A DNA stretch of 12,500 nucleotides from Glandiceps talaboti (Eukaryota > Hemichordata > Enteropneusta > Spengelidae): assembly GCF_964340395.1 (NCBI RefSeq), contig NC_135565.1, positions 16,632,209 to 16,644,708 on the forward strand, given 5' to 3'. Position numbers and translations under genes: made by a program. Positions 1-7,212 of the stretch are shown here, piece by piece (position 1 is the first letter of the stretch; every line of letters starts with the position of its first letter). A model generated the notes under the pieces. That model had not been told where the DNA came from. It ran no database searches and was given only the letters and a program-made list of their open reading frames with translations.

Positions 1-239
1 CAGAAGTATGCAAAAACAAGTCGTTTTGCCACGTTTCTAAAAAACAAGTAGCGACGATAAAAGGAAACCTGTTACAAAATGTACACACATTGTACGAATG
101 TTACCCACCAGAATTGTGGTACAAAATTTTGCCATTTTTTTCAGATTTCTCCATCTTTTGTTTTTGTTCCCAATTTGAAATACCACAAAAGTAAAATTTT
201 ACTTTGATTACCAAAACAAATTGACAATTTTCACTGCAG
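1..239. other. AT-rich non-coding flank
   Basis: No gene is seen. Positions about 24-57 show an imperfect resemblance to the arm of the foldback element just downstream: both have TTTTGC-AC-TTTC, then an A-rich stretch, then ACAA-GT and CGAC, with a small indel. This may be a degraded related end or chance. The rest is low-complexity A/T-rich sequence with no open frame of note. Confidence 0.4.
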
Positions 240-248
240 TTTTCAGAG
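240..248. repeat. Putative left target-site duplication
   Basis: TTTTCAGAG abuts the left inverted-repeat end and matches TTTTCAGTG at 494-502 in 8 of 9 positions. Confidence 0.65.
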
Positions 249-493
249 TAGACTGTCGATAGTCGTTCGTGCCTTTTTTGCTACATTTCAGCTAAAACAA
301 AGTCGTCGCCTCGCTCCATAGCACTGAATACTAACACGTACTGATAATGATATGAGGCACGAGCTCGTGTCTCTGGCCCTCACTGTTCATATCATTCTCA
401 GTATGCGTTAGTATTCAGTGCTACGGAACAAGGTGACGACTTTGTTTTAGATGAAATGTAGCAAAACAGGCACGAACAACTGTCAACAGTCTA
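249..493. mobile_element. Foldback / MITE-like element with 107-bp terminal inverted repeats
   Basis: The left arm (249-355) is the reverse complement of the right arm (387-493), with 12 mismatches and no gaps over 107 bp (about 89%). They are separated by a 31-bp loop. The outer ends read TAGACTGT on the left and ACAGTCTA on the right. Directly abutting them are TTTTCAGAG (240-248) and TTTTCAGTG (494-502), a 9-bp direct repeat with one mismatch, as expected of a target-site duplication. The loop contains the perfect 12-bp palindrome CACGAGCTCGTG (358-369). There is no coding capacity, so the element would be non-autonomous. Long TIRs with a 9-bp duplication are known for Mutator-like elements. 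Merlin elements (8-9 bp) and other foldback families are alternatives, and the family is not identified. Seven of the 12 arm differences are CG against TG or CA, consistent with deamination of methylated CpG after insertion. A transcript would fold into a long dsRNA stem. Confidence 0.82.
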
Positions 494-502
494 TTTTCAG
501 TG
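494..502. repeat. Putative right target-site duplication
   Basis: TTTTCAGTG directly follows the right inverted-repeat end and pairs with the copy at 240-248. One mismatch fits an old insertion. Confidence 0.65.
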
Positions 503-709
503 CTACCTGATAAAAAGTATTGGAAGGCTATCGTGCCAAACTATCACATATTATCTTTTGTTTATTTACAATATAAACCACATGACAAAAACATTTCAAA
601 ACATTTTACATACTTACTGAAATACTAATGGAGAGTCAATTCCAATAGTGTATGGACACTTTAAGTGGACACTTTGTTGATAGATTTACATGTAATTCAA
701 GGGAAACGA
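503..709. other. Non-coding spacer between two inverted-repeat elements
   Basis: This is AT-rich sequence with no supported gene. It contains one TACATGTA (687-694). The segment TAATTCA at about 693-699 may be an outward extension of the inverted repeat that starts at 710, because its complement occurs near 1101-1107. Confidence 0.4.
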
Positions 710-1093
710 GTTACAACTGCCAACATCAGACCATGGACAAACAGAACATGTTACAAACAGGTAAAGTAAACAACTGAATTTGCATAAATATCACTTGGCA
801 CATCATGTTGGCAGTAGAGAGACTTGTATTACACTCCATCATTTGATAAGAATAGTTTTATGGCCACTTTTCATAGTGGTTCATATTCACAAACAAACGG
901 CCAGTCCTCCAGTTATTTCATATACATATACATGTACATGTAAAGAAGCCATAAAACTGTTCAGCTCAAACCATGGTATGTACTGGTAATACAAGTCTCT
1001 GCTGTGCCAAGTGTTATTAATCCAATTCATTTGTTTACTTTCCCAGTTTGTAACAGGTTCCTTTCATCCATGGTCTGATGTCTGCAGTTGTAC
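710..1093. mobile_element. Older inverted-repeat element with ~150-bp imperfect arms
   Basis: The left arm, 710 to about 865, is complementary to the right arm, about 948-1093, with several indels. Shared blocks, read on the left arm, are TACAACTG, ACATCAGACCATGGA, GTTACAAAC, AAAGTAAACAA, CACTTGGCACA, AGAGACTTGTATTAC and AGTTTTATGGC. The left arm carries about 12 extra bases near 803-815. By eye, identity is about 75-80%. The loop (about 866-947) contains two overlapping TACATGTA. The structure suggests a decayed foldback or MITE-like element. No clean target-site duplication was found, so the termini are uncertain and could reach about 690 and 1110. The 69-codon open frame at 780-989 lies inside the structure and is not a gene. 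The sequence is not obviously the same family as 249-493. Confidence 0.68.
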
Positions 1094-1374
1094 CACAAAT
1101 GAATTATGATGTTTGTGAACTTACTTGTTGTCTTATTTGACGTGACTGTGTGTGTATACAGCCCGGAGACTTGGCTATCCATCATGAATTTTCTGTATTT
1201 ATTCAGTGGCTGTGGGTAATACAGATTACAAAACTAATTCAAAATATTTATATTATGAGGAAGTATATATAGTTAGTAACCCATGAAGACTGCACATACA
1301 TTGTACTATAGTATGTATGAATTGGACATTTCTGCAAAGATAGAAAAAAGTGTTTGTATTCAGAAAACTCTGTC
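1094..1374. other. Non-coding spacer
   Basis: No gene is seen. AGCCCGGAGACTTG at about 1161 resembles AGCCCAGAGACTTG near 9922 (13 of 14), the only long-range similarity noticed. It could be a remnant of a shared repeat or chance. Confidence 0.35.
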
Positions 1375-1650
1375 GTTGTCGGTGGCCGAGTGGTTAAACC
1401 ACTTGCCTCTTACCACTGCTGTCGGGGTTCAAACCCCATTCAGGGTCCAATTAAATTTACCACACTGTAAGTAAGTAGAGTGTCGTTCAGTTTGACTCTA
1501 CAGAAACACAGGTTTTCCCCTGGTACTCCGGTTTCTTCCTGCATTAACACTGAACCCATGAGGGATGGCCCTCACTGGACTTCTTGGGAGACGAAGTGTT
1601 TATATACTTAATTAAAGAACTATCCAGTATAAATAAAGATTATTATTATA
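1375..1650 (+). mobile_element. tRNA-derived SINE
   Basis: The 5' part is a tRNA-like head. TGGCCGAGTGG (1383-1393) fits the Pol III A box and GGTTCAAACCC (1426-1436) fits the B box, about 43 bp apart. The GGGG/CCCC T-arm stem around TTCAAA is intact. The 5' half most resembles a serine or leucine tRNA (GTTGTCG then TGGCCGAGTGGTTAA), with an extra G before the A box and no acceptable anticodon arm, so this is not a working tRNA gene. Downstream is a non-tRNA body: a 7-bp hairpin GTAGAGT (1475-1481) / ACTCTAC (1495-1501), then a section containing GGTACTCCGGTTTCTTCCTG. It ends in an A/T-rich tail with AATAAAG and ATTATTATTA. Length is about 275 bp. Such elements depend on LINE enzymes supplied in trans. 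Exact ends and target-site duplications were not resolved, and the body family is not named with confidence. Confidence 0.8.
1383..1436 (+). promoter_or_regulatory. Internal Pol III promoter (A box and B box) of the SINE
   Basis: The A box TGGCCGAGTGG (1383-1393) and B box GGTTCAAACCC (1426-1436) match type 2 Pol III promoter consensus closely and have tRNA-like spacing. Whether they are active cannot be told from sequence. Confidence 0.7.
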
Positions 1651-1929
1651 CCAATGATCTTTCTCAATATTGACATTATGGTAGAGTCAAGCCATGGTAT
1701 GTGGGAAATTTGGTTGTCACTTCCCATCATGCCTTGCATAAGACTACCAAGGATCAGGGTTGATTCTGGTCTGTCTTAAGTCAAGTAGAGTAAGCTATTA
1801 AACCAATATTCATTTTTTTTCTTCAAAAAGTGAGGCACAAATGTGTTTTGTTTCGTAATATTTTCCTCTCAGCAGTTGAATACATTGTGTGAGAAGGTTA
1901 AGCCTTGTTGTTATGCACATTCTGTCAAA
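1651..1929. other. Non-coding spacer
   Basis: No gene or notable structure is seen. The minus-strand open frame over 1810-2022 runs through the adjacent G-rich tract and has no protein-like features. Confidence 0.4.
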
Positions 1930-1960
1930 GGGTGGGTGAGGGGTGGGGTGGGGGGGGGGG
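1930..1960 (+). other. G-quadruplex-forming G-tract
   Basis: The plus strand holds GGG-T-GGG-TGA-GGGG-T-GGGG-T-G(10), five G runs of at least three separated by loops of 1-3 nt. This exceeds the common four-run G4 rule. It is an isolated feature in otherwise AT-rich DNA. The long terminal G run is also prone to length variation and sequencing error. Confidence 0.75.
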
Positions 1961-2044
1961 ATATATTCTTCAATGTTGAAAATATATAATACCAAAGATT
2001 TAGTCTCTGAACATGTATCCATTTTTTCAATTTTTCAAAATTTA

Positions 2045-2184
2045 GGTACATTTTGAATATTATTATATTTGCTTTCTCGTTGAAAATGTTGATTTTCTAA
2101 AAAAAAAAAAAAAAAAAAATATTGTGGTACATTTTGTATTTATTACATTTGCTGTCTCTTTGAAAATGTGAATTTTCCAAAAAT
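2045..2184. repeat. Tandem direct duplication, ~81-bp period, split by poly(A)
   Basis: Copy 1 (2045-2098) and copy 2 (2126-2184) both begin GGTACATTTTG, continue through an A/T-rich stretch into TTTGCT-TCTC, then TTGAAAATGT and GATTTTCT or GAATTTTCC followed by A. They differ by a few substitutions and short indels. The 21-bp poly(A) lies at the end of copy 1. The pattern fits a local duplication followed by A-tract expansion. Confidence 0.72.
2099..2119. repeat. Poly(A) tract, 21 bp
   Basis: An uninterrupted run of A. It lies at the junction of the two duplicated segments. No retroposon body with a clear target-site duplication was found upstream, so it is called simple repeat rather than a retroposon tail. 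Confidence 0.85.
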
Positions 2185-3329
2185 TTTGTAAAATTTATAT
2201 CTTATCTTATGTGTTGTCGCAGTTTTCAAACATTGTATGAGAAAGGGAGCTGTGAATGTGAAACTTTGTTGATGAGTCACTCGTATTTACGATGTTAGGA
2301 TAGGCCAGTATTTCATAGGGGACTACTTTTCAGTCTACTCTGTAACATAATTTGCGACAAATAAAGTGCCAGTGTGTAACTTTTATGGATCAGTAGTTTC
2401 ATGTTTATTTCATCAAGATAATCCTTGTGTTAGTCTCAACAGAATTGACCAGTACAGTTCAGTAGCAATGACGATATGCTTTCTCAGAGTGGAGTGAAAC
2501 GTTATCGATGAAAATTACTCTTTTTTTTTTACACGCGTCAGTAATTTTTGAGAAAAACATGCAATACAGATGTTTGGATAATACCGTAGGAAGCTGAGAA
2601 TGTATAAAGAGGAACTGAAAATGAGAAATATTTTATCTTGACCACAGTGACCAAAGAATGTTGAAAACATGAACAGTTTTTCATTGATTTAATGAAATAA
2701 ACCCTACACAACCAACAATTTTCATACAGCTGCTGTACATTTCCACGTAATTTCCACTGTTCTTCACTAAATGTTGTAAGAAATACATCACAGTTATAAT
2801 AAATATCCTGGTCGCAGTATGAGTTTGACACTTTCCTACAATCTCTCAGTGGTTGTCTTTTTCCTCGTTATTTTCCATTTTCACCCAATTCACTCAAATA
2901 ATAGTTAAACTGGTTCATCCTAGCCTACCTGAAGTCTTGAAAGACTTAAAGGGGCACAGGCTGAGTTTAGACGGTTTTTGGCCGCAATTTTTATTGCCTG
3001 CGAAGTGTTACATATTGTATTCTACTTACCAAAGCATACTCATTCGTTACTTGATACTGGTATAACTCAATCCTGGTATTTAGATATAATATATGAAAGA
3101 TTTAATGACATAATTGTTGGTACCTATCAACAAATCTGATTTTGATTATCAGGGACGAGTGAAAATGTGTTAATTTAGTGTTAATCCTTCAAGATTACTA
3201 AATTAATGTGTTTGATACATTTTATATAATATAATTTAATTTAAATTAATATAATTTACATAAGACAAAAATAAGAACAAATGTTGAGAAAAACGTAACC
3301 GGTTATATCTATTTAGGTGCGATGTAGTT
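2185..3329. other. Low-copy non-coding stretch
   Basis: No exon is supported. Minor items seen: an AP-1-like TGAGTCA (2273-2279); AATAAA followed by GT-rich sequence near 2360, which looks like a polyadenylation signal but has no gene before it; a T10 run (2521-2530); a 7-bp hairpin AAGTCTT/AAGACTT with a 2-nt loop (2932-2947); and an A/T-only patch near 3220-3260 with the palindrome TTAATTTAAATTAA (3236-3249). The open frames at 2538-2831 (minus) and 2853-3065 (plus) show no domain or conserved motif. Confidence 0.4.
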
Positions 3330-3709
3330 GTAGTTTCCAAAATGAAATGTCACCTCTATCGTAGTTCGTATTACAATAATTTTACATTTTCCAAAATCAA
3401 ATGTGTCTGAACTATACACGTACATGTACACAGACTGCAGCATTTCTGTTTACTTTATTGTACATGTAGTTCTGTGAATTTGTGGATTTACAGTTTCCAA
3501 AATCAAAATTTTCTGAATTACAGTAATTGTACATTTCCAAAAGGGAAGATTTTGAAAGTACAATAGTTTCCAAAATCAAATATTTGAGAATTACATTTCA
3601 ATGATTTTAGTTTCTAAAATATAATGTTTCTCAATTGCAAGTTTCTAAATTGACAGGTTTCTGAATTACAGTGGTTTTACAGTTTGAAAAATGAAACTTT
3701 TCTGAATTA
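3330..3709. repeat. Degenerate outer zone of the satellite field
   Basis: The motif TTTCCAAAATcAAAt followed by CTGAATTACAG recurs irregularly (for example near 3336, 3389, 3493, 3530, 3569, 3612 and 3680) with spacing of roughly 30-60 bp and many substitutions. It shares the GTTTC-AAAAT-AAA and TGAATTACAG words of the regular arrays to its right, so it looks like an old, decayed part of the same tandem family. Confidence 0.7.
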
Positions 3710-3852
3710 CAGTTGAAAATGAAACATTTGTGAATTAGTTTCAAAAATGAAACATTTGTGAATTACAGTTGAAAAATGAAACATTTGTGAATTACAGTTG
3801 AAAAATGAAACATTTGTGAATTACAGTTGAAAAATGAAACATTTGTGAATTA
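3710..3852. repeat. 29-bp minisatellite array, five units
   Basis: Units start at 3710, 3738, 3766, 3795 and 3824 (28, 28, 29, 29 and 29 bp). Each reads CAGTTGAAAAATGAAAC then ATTTGTGAATTA, except that the second begins GTTTC. The unit corresponds to the 41-bp unit that follows, without its 3' extension CAATTTGCTTA. Confidence 0.9.
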
Positions 3853-3861
3853 CAATGTTTA

Positions 3862-4433
3862 CAGTTTCTAAAATAAAACATTTGTAAATTACAATTTGCT
3901 TACAGTTTCTAAAATAAAACATTTGTAAATTACAATTTGCTTACAGTTTCTAAAATAAAACATTTGTGAATTACAATTTGCTTACAGTTTCTAAAATAAA
4001 ACATTTGTAAATTGCAATTTGCTTACAGTTTCTAAAATGAAACATTTGTAAATTGCAATTTGCTTACACTTTCTAAAATGAAACATTTGTAAATTGCAAT
4101 TTGCGTACAGTTTCTAAAATGAAACATTTGTAAATTGCAATTTGCTTACAGTTTCTAAAATGAAACATTTGTAAATTGCAATTTGCTTACAGTTTCTAAA
4201 ATGAAACATTTGTAAATTGCAATTTGCTTACAGTTTCTAAAATGAAACATTTGTAAATTGCAATTTGCGTACAGTTTCTAAAATGAAACATTTGTAAATT
4301 ACAATTTGCTTACAGTTTCTAAAATAAAACATTTGTAAATTACAATTTGCTTACAGTTTCTAAAATAAAACATTTGTAAATTACAATGTTTACAGTTTCT
4401 AAAATGAAACATTTGTAAATTACAATTTGCATA
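3862..4433. repeat. 41-bp minisatellite array, fourteen units
   Basis: Units begin with CAGTTTCTAAAAT at 3862, 3903, 3944, 3985, 4026, 4067, 4108, 4149, 4190, 4231, 4272, 4313, 4354 and 4393. All are 41 bp except the one at 4354 (39 bp). Two linked variant sites define types: TAAAAC with ATTAC, and TGAAAC with ATTGC. The G type occupies the centre (4026-4271) and the A type both sides. The units at 3985 and 4272 are mixed and mark the borders. G-type units contain the perfect palindrome AAATTGCAATTT and the inverted repeat GTTTC/GAAAC. A rarer GCGTACAG variant at the end of units 4067 and 4231, 164 bp apart, suggests a four-unit block duplication. Confidence 0.93.
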
Positions 4434-4852
4434 CAGTTTCTAAAATGAAACGTTTGTTCTTCATAGTTAGTAATTTTATGACTTACAATGAATGTGAATT
4501 ACAATGTTTACAGTTTCTAAAATAAAACATTTGTAAATTACAATTTGCTTACAGTTTCTAAAATGAAACGTTTGTTCTTCATAGTTAGTAATTTTTATGA
4601 CTTACAATGAATGTGAATTACAATGTTTACAGTTTCTAAAATAAAACATTTGTAAATTACAATTTGCTTACAGTTTCTAAAATGAAACGTTTGTTCTTCA
4701 CAGTTAGTAATTTTATGACTTACAATAAATGTGAATTACAATGTTTACAGTTTCTAAAATAAAACATTTGTAAATTACAATTTGCGTACAGTTTCTAAAA
4801 TGAAACATTTGTTCTTCACAGTTAGTAATTTTATGACTTACAATGAATGTAC
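4434..4852. repeat. 118/119-bp higher-order repeat array, ~3.5 copies
   Basis: Each copy joins a 77-78-bp long unit to one standard 41-bp unit. The long unit begins like the 41-bp unit, then continues with TTCTTCA-AGTTAGTAATTTTATGACTTACAATGAATG. Copies start at 4434, 4552 and 4671, with a partial copy from 4789 to about 4852. Copies differ at only a few sites (for example CATAG against CACAG, and one extra T in copy 2), so this part was amplified recently compared with the zone at 3330-3709. The minus-strand open frame over 4713-4910 is a by-product of the repeat. Confidence 0.9.
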
Positions 4853-5353
4853 TCTTTACCATTACATGTTGGTTATTATTCCTCAGACGTAACAATGACA
4901 TCACCACCATGTCACCACTATATATATGTCATGATTAACGTGAAAGAAATTTCCTGGAAAGTTATTTCCATGTAATTTAAGATTTGCACCAGGTGTGTTA
5001 TGGGTGCAGCGTGAATACAATATACGTGTACATGTATGTTACAAATGATAGTCATGTCGTGAATGAAAACACTATTTTGACATTTTGGAAGTTTTTTTTA
5101 GTGAGTCCGTGTGAATAAAAACATGATTCTTAACAATGTTTGTACAATTTAAAATTCATTATAACTTTGACATGCAGAATTTGTGTAAAGGGTGATCTAC
5201 TTGTTTCTTTGCTAGAGACAGTGGAATGATTCTGTTATTTAAAGGGCCATGTTTCAATCCCAGGTCATTGCATTAGTGTTATATTTAAGGATTACAAGGG
5301 GTCATTTTGTTCTGGACCAACCAAACTTAAAGCTGTGTAAACACTGTCTAAAT
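4853..5353. other. Low-copy non-coding stretch
   Basis: No gene is seen. One TACATGTA (5029-5036) and a TTAAAGGGCC word (5239-5248) are present. The latter looks like some DNA transposon ends, but no inverted partner was found. Confidence 0.35.
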
Positions 5354-5540
5354 GCCTTCACATTGACAAATCTGGTCTGTTATGTTATAATCCGGGCTTA
5401 GTAAACCTTTTTAAGTCCAGACTATACAAAGTCGGACTTAGACCGCCCTAACACTTTCACACAGTACTTTTACAGTACGTCAGACTAAAACTTACATGTA
5501 GAGCTGCCTAGGGCTGGACTATATTTTGCAGTGTGAAGCC
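5354..5540. mobile_element. Candidate short TIR element (MITE-like)
   Basis: GCCTTCACATTGACAAAT-CTGGTCTG (5354-5379) aligns with the reverse complement of 5514-5540, GGCTTCACACTGCAAAATA-TAGTCCAG, at roughly 19-20 of 26 positions. The interior has a smaller inverted pair, AAGTCC (5412-5417) with GGACTT (about 5433-5438), and one TACATGTA (5493-5500). No target-site duplication is convincing. The arms are short and imperfect, so this could be coincidence. Confidence 0.4.
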
Positions 5541-6087
5541 CCCTAATGAAACACAAGTAGAATGGCCCACAGAGTTATAGTGTGCATAAAAACGGTATGT
5601 ATTGTAACTACTATATTAGGTTCCAAAAATCAACAGGAAATGTTTATACTGTATCATAGTGGGCTAATTCTCAAACATGTATGCTTTAAACGACCCAGTA
5701 GCTGTAAATTCTGTGAATTTTTTGCTTGTTTTCGTTACTTTTGCAGTTGTGAAAAATACATTATTTACATTTACTTAGGAAAAAGAGGTACTATAATTCA
5801 GCCGGTTTGACCTCTGACATCAAATTGTTCAATCATTCTGATAAGCGGCATTACCTCTTTCTACCAGTAATTTAATGGTACTGTGTACATGAGCTTGAAG
5901 GATTCGTTTTTCGTTTTCACTCATAATATATTGCTTCAACCCAACATGGGATAGCACGTGATAAGTTGACCAATTATTTGGTCTTTCAGAGTATACATGT
6001 ACATGTATGTATGTACATTGTATACTGTCCGTATGCATGTAAACAGTTACATTTTTGTACATGTATGAATCTACATGTAGTAATAGC
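5541..6087. other. Low-copy non-coding stretch rich in TACATGTA
   Basis: No exon is supported; the open frames at 5562-5810 (plus) and 5829-6062 (minus) lack recognisable features. TACATGTA occurs four times in about 85 bp (5994, 6000, 6058 and 6072), next to a short TATGTATG run. Confidence 0.4.
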
Positions 6088-6268
6088 GCATGGACTTGAT
6101 CACTTGTTTGTAAACAAATTGTGAATTTGTTTGATGTTGATGGTACTAACTGTGTACACTGGCTTGATGTCCATTTGTAAACAGTATTGAATCAAGTATG
6201 GACGTGATTACTTGTTGATAAATAATTTTTTTAATAAATTGTAAATTCATAGGAGGTTGATACGATGT
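6088..6268. repeat. Direct duplication, ~108-bp period
   Basis: GCATGGACTTGATCACTTGTTT (from about 6088) recurs as GTATGGACGTGATTACTTGTTG (from about 6197). In both copies the sequence continues into an A/T-rich stretch, AAATTGTGAATT or AAATTGTAAATT, and then a GTTGATG or GTTGATACG word. It is a diverged two-copy tandem repeat. Confidence 0.6.
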
Positions 6269-6670
6269 GATTACCAGGTGGTCAAACTAGCCTCAGCAGG
6301 TATATCAACATTATAAATTGAAAATATGGAAAGATGATAATTATGAAACTTCCTATCCATAGGGTTAAAATATTTCAGCCACAAAACAAAAAATAAATCA
6401 ACTGACGTAGATGTAAATAATTGAAGTTTTCTATCATTGTGAAGGTATGAAATATATCTTTGGACTTTTTAAATTTTTTATTCTATTAACTTTCAGTTTT
6501 TCAACATATCATTTTGATGAAGCCAGACATTTGGTGGCTTTGTGATTATAATATCATAACTAGGCAAAGCCCATAAGCTCACGCAAGGTAGATTCATTTG
6601 TGACCAGCTGTTTGACGATGATATTGGAGATATTGCCCTCCTCGTGGAAAATGTGCATAGTATATAGAAC
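6269..6670. other. Low-copy non-coding stretch
   Basis: No gene is seen. The minus-strand open frame over 6493-6732 reaches into the 36-bp repeat, which makes its N-terminal part repeat itself. The remainder has no recognisable domain. Confidence 0.35.
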
Positions 6671-6780
6671 GTGCATGTGTAGTCATTGCGCCACAATGCA
6701 TAGAATGTGCATGTGTAGTCATTGCGCCACAATGCATAGGATGTGCATGTGTACTAGTCATTGAGCCGCTATGCAGCCGC
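6671..6780. repeat. 36-bp minisatellite, three units
   Basis: Units start at 6671, 6707 and 6743 and read GTGCATGTGTAGTCATTGCG then CCACAATGCATAGAAT. The first two are nearly identical. The third has a 3-bp insertion (GTACTAGTC) and ends in a variant GAGCCGCTATGCAG. A partial lead-in, ATGTGCATAG-ATAGAAC, precedes the first. Confidence 0.88.
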
Positions 6781-7212
6781 TTCGTGAGCTATTAACAACA
6801 GTGTGTCTTTTTTCAGAATCTTTGAAAAATTTGTATCAAGAAGGAAATGTTAGTCTTGTTGTGTAGACATGTGGTGTAGATTTTAACATCAAACACCTCC
6901 ATATTAGTCTTGTGTCTTCTATCTTATTACCTTGCCTGTTTACGGCGATGTCTAGATAGTAGATACATCATTAGCTGGTCGTATACCTCCGAGCCCTCAT
7001 CTTCTCAGCTTGTCTTGAATACATTGTCAAACTGATAATAACAATTTGAAAATTTTCGTCCAATAGCATTGTCAATGACAGCAAGCAAGTCCCATCAACC
7101 TTGACAACTTATTATTTTTTATTTTAAAATTATGTTTGAAAATGTAATATTAAAGACTTTAATATTTACCAAAATTTGCAAATTTTAAATGTCTGATGTT
7201 TTCTGAAAATTC
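6781..7212. other. Low-copy non-coding stretch
   Basis: No gene or clear repeat is seen. TAGTCTTGT occurs twice (near 6850 and 6905), without wider similarity. Confidence 0.35.

Noticed and set aside
1375-1447. Functional tRNA gene
   Set aside because: The A and B boxes and the T-arm are good, but there is an extra base before the A box. No proper anticodon arm or matching acceptor stem is seen, and the unit continues into a SINE body.
2331-2342. Third end of the foldback element (12-bp match CAGTCTACTCTG to the complement of 244-255)
   Set aside because: A 12-bp match is expected by chance a few times in a window of this size, and the flanking sequence does not align.
2355-2385. AATAAA with a downstream GT-rich stretch as a gene's polyadenylation site
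   Set aside because: No coding exon precedes it on the plus strand, and AATAAA is frequent in sequence this AT-rich.
2939-2960. TTAAAGGGGCACAGG as a piggyBac- or Kolobok-type transposon end
   Set aside because: No inverted partner or second TTAA-flanked end was found.
3710-4852. CRISPR-like array
   Set aside because: The units abut with no unique spacers, and the setting is animal-type DNA. It is a minisatellite.
6493-6732. Minus-strand 79-codon frame with an internal WRNDYTCTFY duplication
   Set aside because: The protein repeat is a translation of the 36-bp minisatellite; the rest is featureless.
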